A stretch of DNA of 64,000 nucleotides from Rugalucina vietnamica (Eukaryota; Mollusca; Bivalvia; Lucinida; Lucinidae). Each line of letters starts with the position of its first letter. Position 1 is the stretch's first letter. The notes below the pieces were generated by a model. It saw only the letters and a list, made by a program, of their open reading frames with translations, was not told the origin of the DNA and did not search any database. The translations under genes and the position numbers were made by a program. Positions 54,807 through 64,000 of the stretch are shown here, one piece after another. The stretch is from the NCBI GenBank assembly GCA_964017185.1, contig OZ024883.1:43578395-43642394 (forward strand), read 5' to 3'.

Positions 54807-56134
54807 TATACTGAAAATAAAAAATCTTGCACCACCCTGTTTTTGTTATTTTTTATGATTAAGTGAGTTACTTTTATTACAAACATTATTTGGGATTAAT
54901 TCCAAAATCAAATCTTTGACTTTGCAGCAAATTCAATAATGTGGATGACAATGCAAAATTTTTGGGGCAAAAATTGTAAAATTGCCAATTTTCATTTTCA
55001 ATGCTTTTTCATTGTACATGTCATCTGAATCATGACAGCAGCAGAAAAACAAGAAAACATTCAGATTTTTTTATGGAATTTGGAGATTTTACAAAATTTT
55101 GAAAGTAGGCATTTTCGGAAAATTAATAGGTGGGTTTGAAAATTTCATTTTAACAGCAAAGAAAACAAACAAAAATGCATTTTATGCTACGGCAGACAAG
55201 TATATACCCCACTTGACTCTTTTGACAAGTTTCATAAACAGAAGTCATGTCAGTTTGCTGTACTTCCGGTTTGCATGCAGGAATTTTTAATTTTGGTTTT
55301 ACAACTGCCATTTAGTAATGTTTGGGGGGTTTTATGTGCCATTGTACTGCTTTGTCATTGAACAACTTATCCCATACATTCATTTGTTGGGGACCAAACA
55401 AACAGCCCTAAAGCAACATAAGGTTAGTGCTTTATTTGGTACAGTTTTAAAAGAAAAGCAAAGTGTACTAAAAAGAAAGCACTAATTTTACGATATTTTC
55501 CTGGGAAAATTTTCTTTGTTCCTATCAATTTATTATTTTGGAGAAGTTGTTCTATCCTCACTCATTACAATGGCACATAAAAGTTGAAAAAATAAAGAAA
55601 TGGTAGCTGTAAAATCAAAATTAAAAATTATTGCATATTGACCGGAAGAGCAGCAAACTGATATGACTTCTGTTTAATTGAAACTTGTCGAAAGAGTCAA
55701 ATGGGGTATGTGCTAACCTACCATAGACTAAGAAACAATTTTCGTTTGTTTTCTTTGGCGTTTAAATGAAATTTTCAAAACCACCGGTTAATTTTCCGAA
55801 AATGTCATTTTTCAAAATTTTGTAAAAACTTCAAATTCTCTAAAATTCAAAATGTTTTGTTGTTTTTCTACTACTGTCATGATTCAGATCACATGTGCAA
55901 TGAAAAGTCATTGATCATTTTCATTGAAAATCAATTTTTCCACAAAAACAAAATACAATTTTACAATTTTCGCCCCAAAATTTTTGCAAAGTCACCCACA
56001 CTATTGAATTTGCTACAAAGTCGAAGATTCAATATTGGAATTAACCAAAAATAATGTTAGAAATAAAAATAGTTCTACTCAATCATAAAAGATAAAAAAA
56101 ACAGGGTGGTGCAAGATTTTTGATTTTCAGTATA
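54807..56134. mobile_element. 1.33-kb near-continuous palindrome
   Basis: The left end ATATACTGAAAAT..TCTTGCACCACCCTG is inverted at the right end (56,101-56,134). The match continues through GGAAAATTAA, AAATTTCATTT, ACTTGACTCTTTTGACAAGT and TTATGTGCCATTGTA to TTAGTGCTTT..GGTAC near 55,425, whose partner is at about 55,470-55,490. Each arm is about 640 bp with roughly 75-85% matching by eye, and the loop is under 30 bp. No coding. Confidence 0.88.
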
Positions 56135-56929
56135 CAAAGAGAGACAACGTATTTTAAACTATATTCAAAGTTGAGATTTGCTGCTGCCATTGCTGCTACT
56201 AATTTCACTACTTTTACACTGGCAAACGGACAGGTGTTTACTGTCGTTTGCCAAAAATCAATTTTGTCGTTTCAAGGCAAAAGCAAATGAAGGTGGACCC
56301 AGCGTTTAGCGTGTCGAGGGGTCAATGGTTCTATCCCTTATTATGCAGGAATGTGTATCATTGAACAAGACATAATAAGTTCCCATAGTATTGGCTAATG
56401 TGATTCAGATATTCATATTTTGTAGAATCTGTCATTTCAGGGACACTTAGCCCTTTGGTTCTATTTGTGATAACAACCTTTTATTGATGCCTTATGATAA
56501 CATGACGCAATTAAATACCATTAGACGTGGACTTAACTATAAAGCTAACCTGTAGTATGACAAAACCCAGTCCGGTTGAGAAAAACACATTGTGTATTCG
56601 CTGAGCACTGGCAACTAGTAACTAAGATAAAGAGAACCAGTATCAAGGTATTCGATAAATCCACCAAATTGTTTCTTTGGGTCAAGAACATATATACATT
56701 TTCATTTTTTCATGCATTTATGCTAAGAAGACAAAATCAGTGGCACATTCAGAGAGAGTTCGTTCGATTCCTCTACCTCTTGGGTCAAATTATTTTTATT
56801 GCATGGGTAAATTTACAAAGAATCAGTGAAATTGTAGAAAACTAACTACTAGACAAAAGTTCTTGATCCGCCACTGCAAAAATGAATAAATATGTTGTGC
56901 TTTTTGTGTTATCCTCTTGAAATAAATAA

Positions 56930-56930
<1 letters not shown>
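56135..56930. other. no gene recognised
   Basis: Apparently unique. The 89-codon frame at 56,576-56,845 starts without ATG support and has no recognisable motif. Confidence 0.4.

Positions 56931-56931
<1 letters not shown>

Positions 56932-56966
<35 letters not shown>
56932..56966. repeat. (ATT)n microsatellite
   Basis: About eleven ATT units. Confidence 0.95.
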
Positions 56967-56968
<2 letters not shown>

Positions 56969-57339
56969 TTTCTGTTCTTTTGTTGGCACATGTAAAACCG
57001 CAATGCAATTCCTATTTGTTGCACAGATTGCATAATAATTACAACATCGATTAAACAGATCGAATCTACTTAATGTTTCAAAGATATTTTATATATTTAC
57101 ATGTCATCTTGACACATGTTGCCTAGCGTTCTTGCAGATTTACCAATTTTGAATCAGGAGCTTTGATAAAAATGAAATTGCTTTCGCTAAAATTTTGATA
57201 GATTAAGGCATTCTTCTGGGTGAGAATAATGGTGGTAATAAAGAAGTAAAAAAATGAAAATCGCAATATTCGTTTTAGCATAATCAAGCATTCAGATCAG
57301 TTTAAAATAATAATATCAATAATATAGATACTAGGTCAA

Positions 57340-57767
57340 AAATAGCCCTATCCCGGGGTGCTTCAGCTCCCATAGACTTAAAATGGGAAAACATAAGAAA
57401 TAACCTCCTTCTCCAAAGCTACAAGGCCCAGAGCTTTGTGTGTTGCTATGTATAAAGGTCCTCTTTATAATTCCTGTCAACTGTACCCCTGCGGTCCATA
57501 CAGACCCAGCCCCGAGGACGTCATGGAAAAACAGGAAACAATCTTCCCTCCAATACAACAAGGTCCGGAGCTTTCATATTTTGTGTGTAGCAATGTAAAG
57601 TGATCATCTTTATAAATCCTGCCAACCATGCCCCAAGGGTAAAAAAATGGCCCGATCCCAGGGATCATTAGCTCCTATAGACTTACAATGGGAAAAACAA
57701 TTAAGCAAAATCTTCTTACCCGAAACCACAAGAGCTTTTCTATTTTGTGTGTTGCAATGTATAAAGA
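57340..57767. repeat. tandem array, about 150-bp units (left part)
   Basis: Units contain TCCCATAGACTTAAAATGGG, AAACCACAAGGCCTAGAGCTTT-type words, GTGTGTTGCAATGTATAAAG and TTTATAAATCCTGCCAACTG. The array is interrupted at 57,767 and resumes at 58,739. Confidence 0.8.
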
Positions 57768-58738
57768 GCTATCGCCATCACAAACTTCGAAAAACATTTT
57801 CTAAATTTTATCGGAGACACTATTTCTTGATTTCAAAATTCAATGTTGGGCTAAAGACGCTTTTACGCGAGGGCCTTTCGGAACCAGAATTTTATGGTGA
57901 CTTGGTTTACAAATTTAATAAACTTATAGAAAGGAATGATTTTTTCAGTTCAGAAAAATCATACCACGTTACAGACGTATAGGTTATAACTTGAATGTTA
58001 TGCGACAGTCTGCATGCTTAGTTGTTAACCCAATCATGATTGATAACTATGCTGCCTTCTTTAATTGCACGCTTGTGGGTCGGGCGTCAGACTCCTTGAT
58101 GGCCCCGACATACAGCTATTCATTTAAGTTGGTTTGGGTCGGAGCTTCTTGTTTGTTGCTTTGCCCACCGAGGTTCAAGTGGTGTTTTTATTTTGCTCCG
58201 GTTTCAGTAAGTTATTCAGCGCCCAGGGATCTCCATCGTCGGGCAGCTTACTCAATCTGTTGAGTCCTCGTTTTTGATTCATCAGGGTGATTATCATGAA
58301 TTATTCGTTTGTCCTTGATGATTCATTGACTAGTTAGAGATTCACCACGAGGACCGAACAACTAACTTAATGTTGTGAACCACTGCAGAAGATGAGGGTG
58401 AGGTTAGGGCCCTGTAAAACCGGTTTAAGCACCACCACCCCCAGTAATTGTATATTACTGATCGTTCCAAGGCGATAATTCTGTTGGTTTCTAATTGTTT
58501 TTGTGTTTTGGAGTCGAATTTTTGTGTTGTTGGTGCCTTATGTATGTTTTCATATTATAGTTCAGTTCAGGTAACTGAGAGGTCGCTTATTGGGGAACAG
58601 CTGCTCACACGGCTTACTATATGTTTTCTTCGTATAAGTACCTTAGTGTCATTTTAGTTTTTTCCCACCACTCGGTTTATGGAGTTGGAATTTCTTTCTA
58701 ATTGCGCCATTTCCTTATCATTGCATACTTGTACCTTT
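57768..58738 (+). mobile_element. longest copy of the TTGCCTACTTGTACC retroposon family
   Basis: This copy splits a tandem array and ends with GCATACTTGTACC at 58,738. Its last 360 bp match the truncated copies at 32.0, 34.2, 35.9, 42.5, 46.1 and 61.7 kb. Its first 490 bp hold a protein-coding remnant. A common 3' end with variable 5' ends is the signature of LINE-mediated retroposition. Confidence 0.8.
57770..58263 (+). pseudogene. coding remnant of the retroposon, family not identified
   Basis: Two frames with protein-like composition follow one another: HHKLRKTFSKFYRRHYFLIS and TLLREGLSEPEFYGDLVYKF (to about 57,955), then RYRRIGYNLNVMRQSACLVV and FNCTLVGRASDSLMAP up to a TGA at 58,261. 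One frameshift, near an A run at about 57,953, separates them. The composition is that of a real protein and I believe it is part of a widespread mobile element. I see no RT YxDD, endonuclease or DDE motif in it, so I give no function. Confidence 0.5.
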
Positions 58739-58910
58739 TTCTTTATAAATCCTGCCAACTGTGACCCTGGGATCGATACAGTCCACGACCCGCCCCAGGC
58801 CCGGGGGCGTCATGGGAAAAAGCATAGCATAAAAACTCTTCTCCGAAACCACAAGGCATAGAGCTTTCATATTTTCTGTGAAGCAATGTATAGTGTTTAC
58901 CATGTTCCTG
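58739..58910. repeat. tandem array of 57.3 kb, resumed
   Basis: TTTATAAATCCTGCCAACTG, GGGCGTCATGGGAAAA and CCGAAACCACAAGGCATAGA match the interrupted units. Confidence 0.8.
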
Positions 58911-59960
58911 TACAAATACAGAACAGATAAACGCCACGAATCATCAAAGAGAACTAAGAAAAAGATATGGTCGTATATAGCATAGTTTAACGGCTAAAAT
59001 GATATAAATTGCACAAGATAAAAGATACGTGGTTATCCTATTTGAGAGAGACAGAGAGAGACGGGGTGACTATACAGAACCATACATAGCATTGACCTTC
59101 CAGTTTTTTTTTATCATTCATTGTGACTTCTGCTTACAAGCACTGCTGTGAAAATATTTAGTCATCCAAACACTGTATGTGTATCTCGATATTTATATTC
59201 AATAAACTTTAAATCACTTCGAATTTCTGAATGCTGAAGATTAGATTGGGATCTGTCTATATACATCTGAGGAAAATCTACTAGCTTCTAGAATATTATA
59301 TAATAAACTGTTCTCTAGAAGAACGGAGAAGAACATAAGAAAACTTATTGTTCTTCAGAGAAAACAAATCATGCAGTTTGATCGATGACAACCCAGTGCT
59401 AGTGGGGTTCGAATCCAGGACTTTTCGTTTCTGAGACCAATGCAGTGCATAAGGCTGCTGTGAAAAAAATGACCTCTCTCTTGTGGCTATTTTGTTAATA
59501 CAGTGTTAAACTGAAAACCCTGTGCTCATGATTAAGGAATAACTAAAACAGAGATAGATAACAACTCTGTAGGTTAGATGGCGTGAATAAACCAAGAGTG
59601 TGTTTGTACAGTATGTTTCCAAAATATTGTACCACATGGTGGTCAAATCATTTTTATACCTGGTGTTCAAATGATGTATTGGCTCTTAGTTGGGGGAAAA
59701 CAATACTTTATTAAACCTTTTTTGATTTCTGTATATTTCATATTAAAAATGGATGTTCCATCTAGAAATTCTAGACCTAAATTTAAATTCTGGACCATCA
59801 AAAATGAAATAAATTATTCTATAACACAGCCCCTTATTCAAGAAAGCTCACAAGTGAACGATGGTCATAGGCATTTGTAAATGGAAACATTCATCAATTC
59901 TGTATTTCATAAGTATATGAGTGTGTTTTCAGCTTTGTTTTGTTTGTTTGATTTGAATTG
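58911..59960. other. no gene recognised; possible tRNA-like relic on minus strand
   Basis: At 59,395-59,465 the minus strand reads GCAGCCTTATGCACTGCATT, then GTCCTGGATTCGAACCCC, reminiscent of pol III A and B boxes of a SINE head. Otherwise nothing is seen. Confidence 0.35.
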
Positions 59961-59964
59961 TACA

Positions 59965-60140
59965 TGTATCTTTAGCGTCCCGGTCAACAGCTATGTTAAC
60001 GTCTGGACATACCTCTTACCTTATGCGACTCCTGCCCAACATTAGGATGACATGACGCACAAACTTTCCTTAAACTATAACCACACAAGTGAACAACTAA
60101 GGCATATTTACGGATGGTTTTTGACTTTAACCACTTTTGC
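59965..60140 (-). mobile_element. SINE-like repeat, diverged copy
   Basis: Minus strand: AAACCATCCGTAAATATGCC near the left and GCTGTTGACCGGGACG at the end, as in the other copies. Confidence 0.65.
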
Positions 60141-61280
60141 TGGTCAAGACTCAGACAGCAAATCTTAATCATCATAACTTTTTCTAAACGTTATCCTCAA
60201 AACCGTACGGTAGCAAACACTTATTCCTTGTAATGTACTAAACAAAACTGAAAACACTACACCCAAATTTTCTGTCATATATCTAGATAACGAAAAAATG
60301 TCAGAGAGTCAAATCAAAATGGTATGTATTTTTCTTTGGCTTAGTTGCGTATAACAGTAAACGTTTTACGGATGTTATCAAACAGCTTGACAGAAACACG
60401 TTCGATGGTTTAGAAAATCAGTTTCGAAAAGTGGGTTTCACATCCTAATGCGATTCTAAAAATTTGGACAATGCATTCTCCATAGGAAAGTCAATGCGCT
60501 GTGGCATTGAAGTCTGGGGCCATTCCTAGTCGATAAATTGTAGCAATAATGTACTGAAAAGCCTTGTCATTTCGCAAAAGAATATACATCGCAGAATATC
60601 AAACATTTAACTGTCTCTATTTGTTAATGTCAAAGGGAGACAATTTTAATAAACTGATAAATTTTACATTGCTTTACGAGCTTGATTCATAGTTAGAGTG
60701 ACGTCTGTGTGTGTTTTAATTCAATACGCGCATGACACTTTCTGATAAGTCCTAACAAAATAGTCTGCACATGTGAATTTGCAAAATTTGACGGCAACAC
60801 CAAAAGGAATGTAACTTCGACATTAATAAAGATAATGCATTGACGCTTCAACGATTCGGTTGCTGGATGACTGGGAAATAATATGAAATCTTACTCAATA
60901 CTTTTTGTCTAATATCTAGTCGGTGAAATAAAGATTGGAAGTATTATAGCGTTTCCATTTTGGTTCAGTATATATACACTTACTCTTTTCAAGCAAATAA
61001 TGCTTGAAAGGAGTCTCTGCATCTGACCATATTCAACTTAAAGCAGCATATAGTACCAACAAACTAAACTTTTAAATTGTTTATAAGAACAAACAGTGTC
61101 TGTTTAAACAGCTTTATCTATGCAAGTTTCGGATTTTTGATATCGGCGGATCATTAACAGCCTGGTAAATATGTTCAAGAGTAAATAAAATTCTACATAT
61201 AGATGTAGGCATTTAGATTACAAGAACAAAGGAACAAGTGCATTCTAAATGTGAGTGGCCTTTGTTATAGATAATCAGCT
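60141..61280. other. no gene recognised
   Basis: Apparently unique AT-rich sequence; no exon, TIR or tandem repeat seen. Confidence 0.4.
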
Positions 61281-61284
61281 GATT

Positions 61285-61500
61285 TTTGCTTCAAGTGCAG
61301 GGTTTTAGAAATTAATCCATAGTTTCAATGACCTTTCACCATGCCCTTAGGAGCCGAAGGCGAGTAAAATGCTTATGATGAAAGATCACTCAAACTATGG
61401 ATTAAGTTCAAAACCCCTTTACTTGAAGCAAAATTAAGTCATCTCTTTTATTCTATAGGCTGTAAGGTCCAGATGCGCTTGTAACAATGTGCAACTGTGA
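61285..61500. mobile_element. foldback element related to 20.9 kb
   Basis: TTTTGCTTCAAGTGCAGGG pairs with CCCCTTTACTTGAAGCAAAA, and TTAATCCATAGTTT with AAACTATGGATTAA. The flank TAGGCTGTAAGGTCCAGAT is the inverse of ATCTGGATCTTACAGCCTA at 20,853. Confidence 0.8.
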
Positions 61501-61654
61501 AGTTGACCAGTGTCTTTATCTTTCTATGACTAAATAGTATTGTTCATTAAGACGAGCTTTGCTGTGAATTAGTTTAGTTTCCAAATTTGAACATGTACTG
61601 AACATGATGAAGAGACTTGAATTTCTGCATGTATCATGGTAAAATCCATAAAAA

Positions 61655-61775
61655 AGGTACAAGTAGGCAATGATCAGGAAATGGTACAACCAGAAAGAAA
61701 TTTCCACTCCATAAACCGAGGGGTGGGAAAAACTAAAAATACACTTAGGTACTTATACAAGGAAAACATGTTAGG
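61655..61775 (-). mobile_element. retroposon 3' end, short copy
   Basis: The minus strand ends ATCATTGCCTACTTGTACC and keeps only the last 120 bp of the family, up to the GTATAAGTACCT block. Confidence 0.8.
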
Positions 61776-61789
61776 GACCCAGTAGTAGC

Positions 61790-62095
61790 AAGCTTCACAT
61801 TTTGTATTCTTTTCACCACATACCACTAACTGCAACTCTGTGCAGCGATGACTGAATCATGTTAAGGCAAATCCGGTCCAAATGTTATTGTGACATCAAA
61901 CTCCAAAGCCCACATATTCGCAATAAGCAGACAAATGGTGCAAAAAACCAGACAGCAACAAATTGTTCAAGGATATTTATAGGGATAGTCTGACCCAGTC
62001 ATTGTGTCATTCTTGTAACCTTGGACTGATTTATTTTGGCAAGGTATCAACAAAAGGGAAAAAATCAACAAATATTGTAACAGTAGTGGTCTAAA
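61790..62095 (+). repeat. dispersed repeat, copy 2
   Basis: Matches 33,790-34,145 (see there) with scattered changes, keeping the same block order and orientation. Confidence 0.8.
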
Positions 62096-62469
62096 CTCCC
62101 AGATTAAGAGGGCTCAACAACACGCTTACCAGCAACTGCCAAGTTACTTCAAGGTTTGAATTCGTTATGGTTTCGGTCGCCGATTTTTTCCAAAAAGATT
62201 AAATTTAGGATGACGCGTTTTACCTTCATCCCGCCCGTTAACTTTCATAGCTCGTTTATCAACCACCATAGACATCGTTGGAAGACGCAGAAGTAGCTCC
62301 GACTCTGTATTACTGTGGGATCACAATTCATGATAAACTCACGTTTTTGGCTCTCAGCTGGAAATAGATTGATCTTTCTTGTAGAAATTTTGGATATGAA
62401 TATAAATAACAAAAGCGCAACTAGTATATTTTTTTCTTACAACATTTACTTTACTAACAGCTGCAGTAT

Positions 62470-62840
62470 CTTGAAATTACTGGCTAACCACCCAGGCCTG
62501 ACCCTGCCCAGAAAGAGCCATTCAAGTCAAACCACCCATACATTTACTTTTTACAAAGGTGGATATATTTTCAAGCGCTTTTTGGGTGCCATTCTATCCA
62601 AATGTGGGGTAGAAGTCCCTTAAGATGGATGCAACATCCCGATATGGCCATTACTTTTGGCTAGGTCCGGCCGTCTAAGCCACACATCAAACAAAAAATC
62701 AAAGAAATAATATAATTAACAGCATGTTGCGAATATCGTGACACCCCTAAGTCGGATAGAAATCTCATAAAATGGTGGAAAATTCCAGACATGACCATAA
62801 CTGTTGACTGGGATATTGAGCAGGGAATCAATGAAACAAA
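62470..62840 (+). mobile_element. SINE-like repeat, two adjacent partial copies
   Basis: Copy a (62,470-62,695) has CTGGCTAACCACCCAGGCCT, CTGCCCAGAAAG, AAACCACCCATACAT and GATGGATGCAACATCCCGA. Copy b (62,725-62,840) has only the 3' half with ACTGTTGACTGGGATATTGA. Confidence 0.7.
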
Positions 62841-62907
62841 AAGCAATTTGCTAAGCAATCATTTAACTCGCTCCCCTGGTTAATACAGAATTCTCCCCCA
62901 GTTTAAG

Positions 62908-63070
62908 GGGAGCGCGTAGGCCTGGTGGAGAAACATCAGACTCCGAATCAAAAGGTCTTGTGTTCGATTCCTGCTCCGGGCACCATTTTGTGTCCTTGAG
63001 CAAAACACATTAACTCCCAAAATGCTGGTAAATACCTAGGCAACAGTGGTTTCATCCTGATTTGCCTGAA
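62908..63070 (+). mobile_element. tRNA-derived SINE head
   Basis: GTAGGCCTGGTGGAGAAAC (A-box-like) and GTGTTCGATTCCTGC (B box) lie at tRNA spacing, ending CGGGCACCA, followed by TGTGTCCTTGAGCAAAACAC, a body seen in other tRNA SINEs. It does not fold as an intact tRNA gene by eye. Confidence 0.65.
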
Positions 63071-63261
63071 AAGTTTTTGACAAGTACATTAGAACCTCGA
63101 TACAAGCAAACACATATCCAATTCAAGTGGATCTTTAAATTTCGTACACTTCTTGTCCGGCACATTTGTTCCATAATGTAACATGAAAATATTTATTCCG
63201 GAGTTTATCATCTCCTACTTATTCTTTGTTATTTTTGTCAGTGAGTTTGTTTATTTGTTTG

Positions 63262-63505
63262 AATTAATGATTTGGGTCCCAGTCAACAGCAATGGTCATG
63301 TCGGGGAAGTTGCCTCCATTTAATGGGAATTTTACCCAACATTAGGATGTCATAACACAAAAAATGTGCTTCATAAATATAACCACGCAAGCAAACCATT
63401 AAGGCTCATATGTATGGATGGTTTGACAAAACCTCTTTTCCTGGGCAGGCTCAGACTTGAGCGTAAACCAGTAATCAGATGGTTGGTCTGCACTAAGAAC
63501 TGGTA
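63262..63505 (-). mobile_element. SINE-like repeat, minus-strand copy
   Basis: The minus strand reads CATCTGATTACTGGTTTACG, GCCTGCCCAGGAAAAG, AAACCATCCATACATATGAG, then GCTGTTGACTGGGACC. No gene is seen in the remainder to 64,000. Confidence 0.75.
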
Positions 63506-64000
63506 ATTTTCCTCCTGGAGACTAACCGAAGTTTGTTCACTTCTTTTTTCATTTAGTATATGGTGGAAAAATCTACAAGTTTGCGGGCTTTTTGCTATGA
63601 CATACACTGCATAGGTTACATAATTTCAGTAAAATTTGACCAGGTAAAACAGTTCGATATGTGTTTATGATGCTAGTATATTCACATGTACATTTTAAGT
63701 TTCAGTTCAGTGAATCTTACAATTGTCACCAAGCCACACCCCATTCAGGTACAATAAGGGAATATCATAATACTGTAAATGAAAATCTGTGCAAAAATCC
63801 ATCATATCACAGCACAACTGGCTTCACATTAAAAAATGAAAAAAATATTTTAAGATACGCTTTTCAAATCTATATCATATTTGCAAACTGAAATTGAATT
63901 AATTTAAGATGCAACTAAAATATTGACAAAAAACGTGAGTTTATTATGAAGGGCGATCCCACAGTACCGCGGCAAATAACCGATGTACAAATCAGCCCGT

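Noticed and set aside
59395-59465. tRNA-like relic called as a separate gene
   Set aside because: B-box-like GGATTCGAACC is present, but the fold is incomplete; kept only as a note in the region entry.
62908-62982. Possible functional tRNA gene
   Set aside because: A- and B-box-like words are present, but the acceptor stem does not pair and a SINE body follows.

Overview
This window is animal nuclear DNA: AT-rich, with introns, microsatellites and a dense mixture of LTR, LINE, SINE, mariner-type and foldback elements. The repeat types (relics of the 'gggcataactc' kind, 'CCATCTTGG' arrays, SINEs ending in a GACTGGGACGTAAAGCA block) suggest a mollusc, most likely a bivalve. That is inference from repeat style, not proof. 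No rRNA, CRISPR or bacterial-type operon is present.

Layout. 1-4.2 kb: poly-T, (CA)n, two degenerate tandem arrays and a transposon-derived coding relic. 4,241-16,281: one near-intact Ty3/gypsy LTR retrotransposon of 12.0 kb with LTRs of about 2.1 kb, 4-bp target duplication ATAA, PBS and PPT. Its internal order is SGNH-hydrolase-like ORF, gag, protease, RT, RNase H, integrase. Gag and protease are joined by a textbook -1 frameshift signal, with slippery heptamer, spacer, 9-bp stem and possible pseudoknot. Pol is broken once in a T7 run. 16.3-25.4 kb: foldback elements, an inverted pair of CCATCTTGG arrays, a MITE with a perfect TSD, an array carrying palindromic AGGTCAnnnTGACCT sites, and two more tandem arrays. 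25,459-28,674: a dead mariner-type element inserted at TA into one of those arrays, itself hit by a LINE lacking its reverse transcriptase. 30.9-33.0 kb: a degenerate minus-strand LINE with another retroposon inside it. 34,597-37,734: a large TIR element with TAA target duplication and nested insertions.

40,074-52,291: the one convincing host gene. It has five exons joined in frame, encoding a 272-residue secreted protein with a von Willebrand factor A domain and an intact MIDAS metal site. Its promoter and first exon lie between two blocks of the same satellite, and its introns are filled with MITEs, SINEs, retroposon 3' ends and a second TAA-flanked TIR element. 52.3-64 kb: foldback elements (including a 1.3-kb near-continuous palindrome), microsatellites, SINEs, and the longest copy of a retroposon family whose other copies are truncated at the 5' side.

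The most interesting system is the LTR element: apparently young (about nine substitutions between LTRs), with an SGNH-like ORF ahead of gag and a clear frameshift signal. All calls were made by eye.
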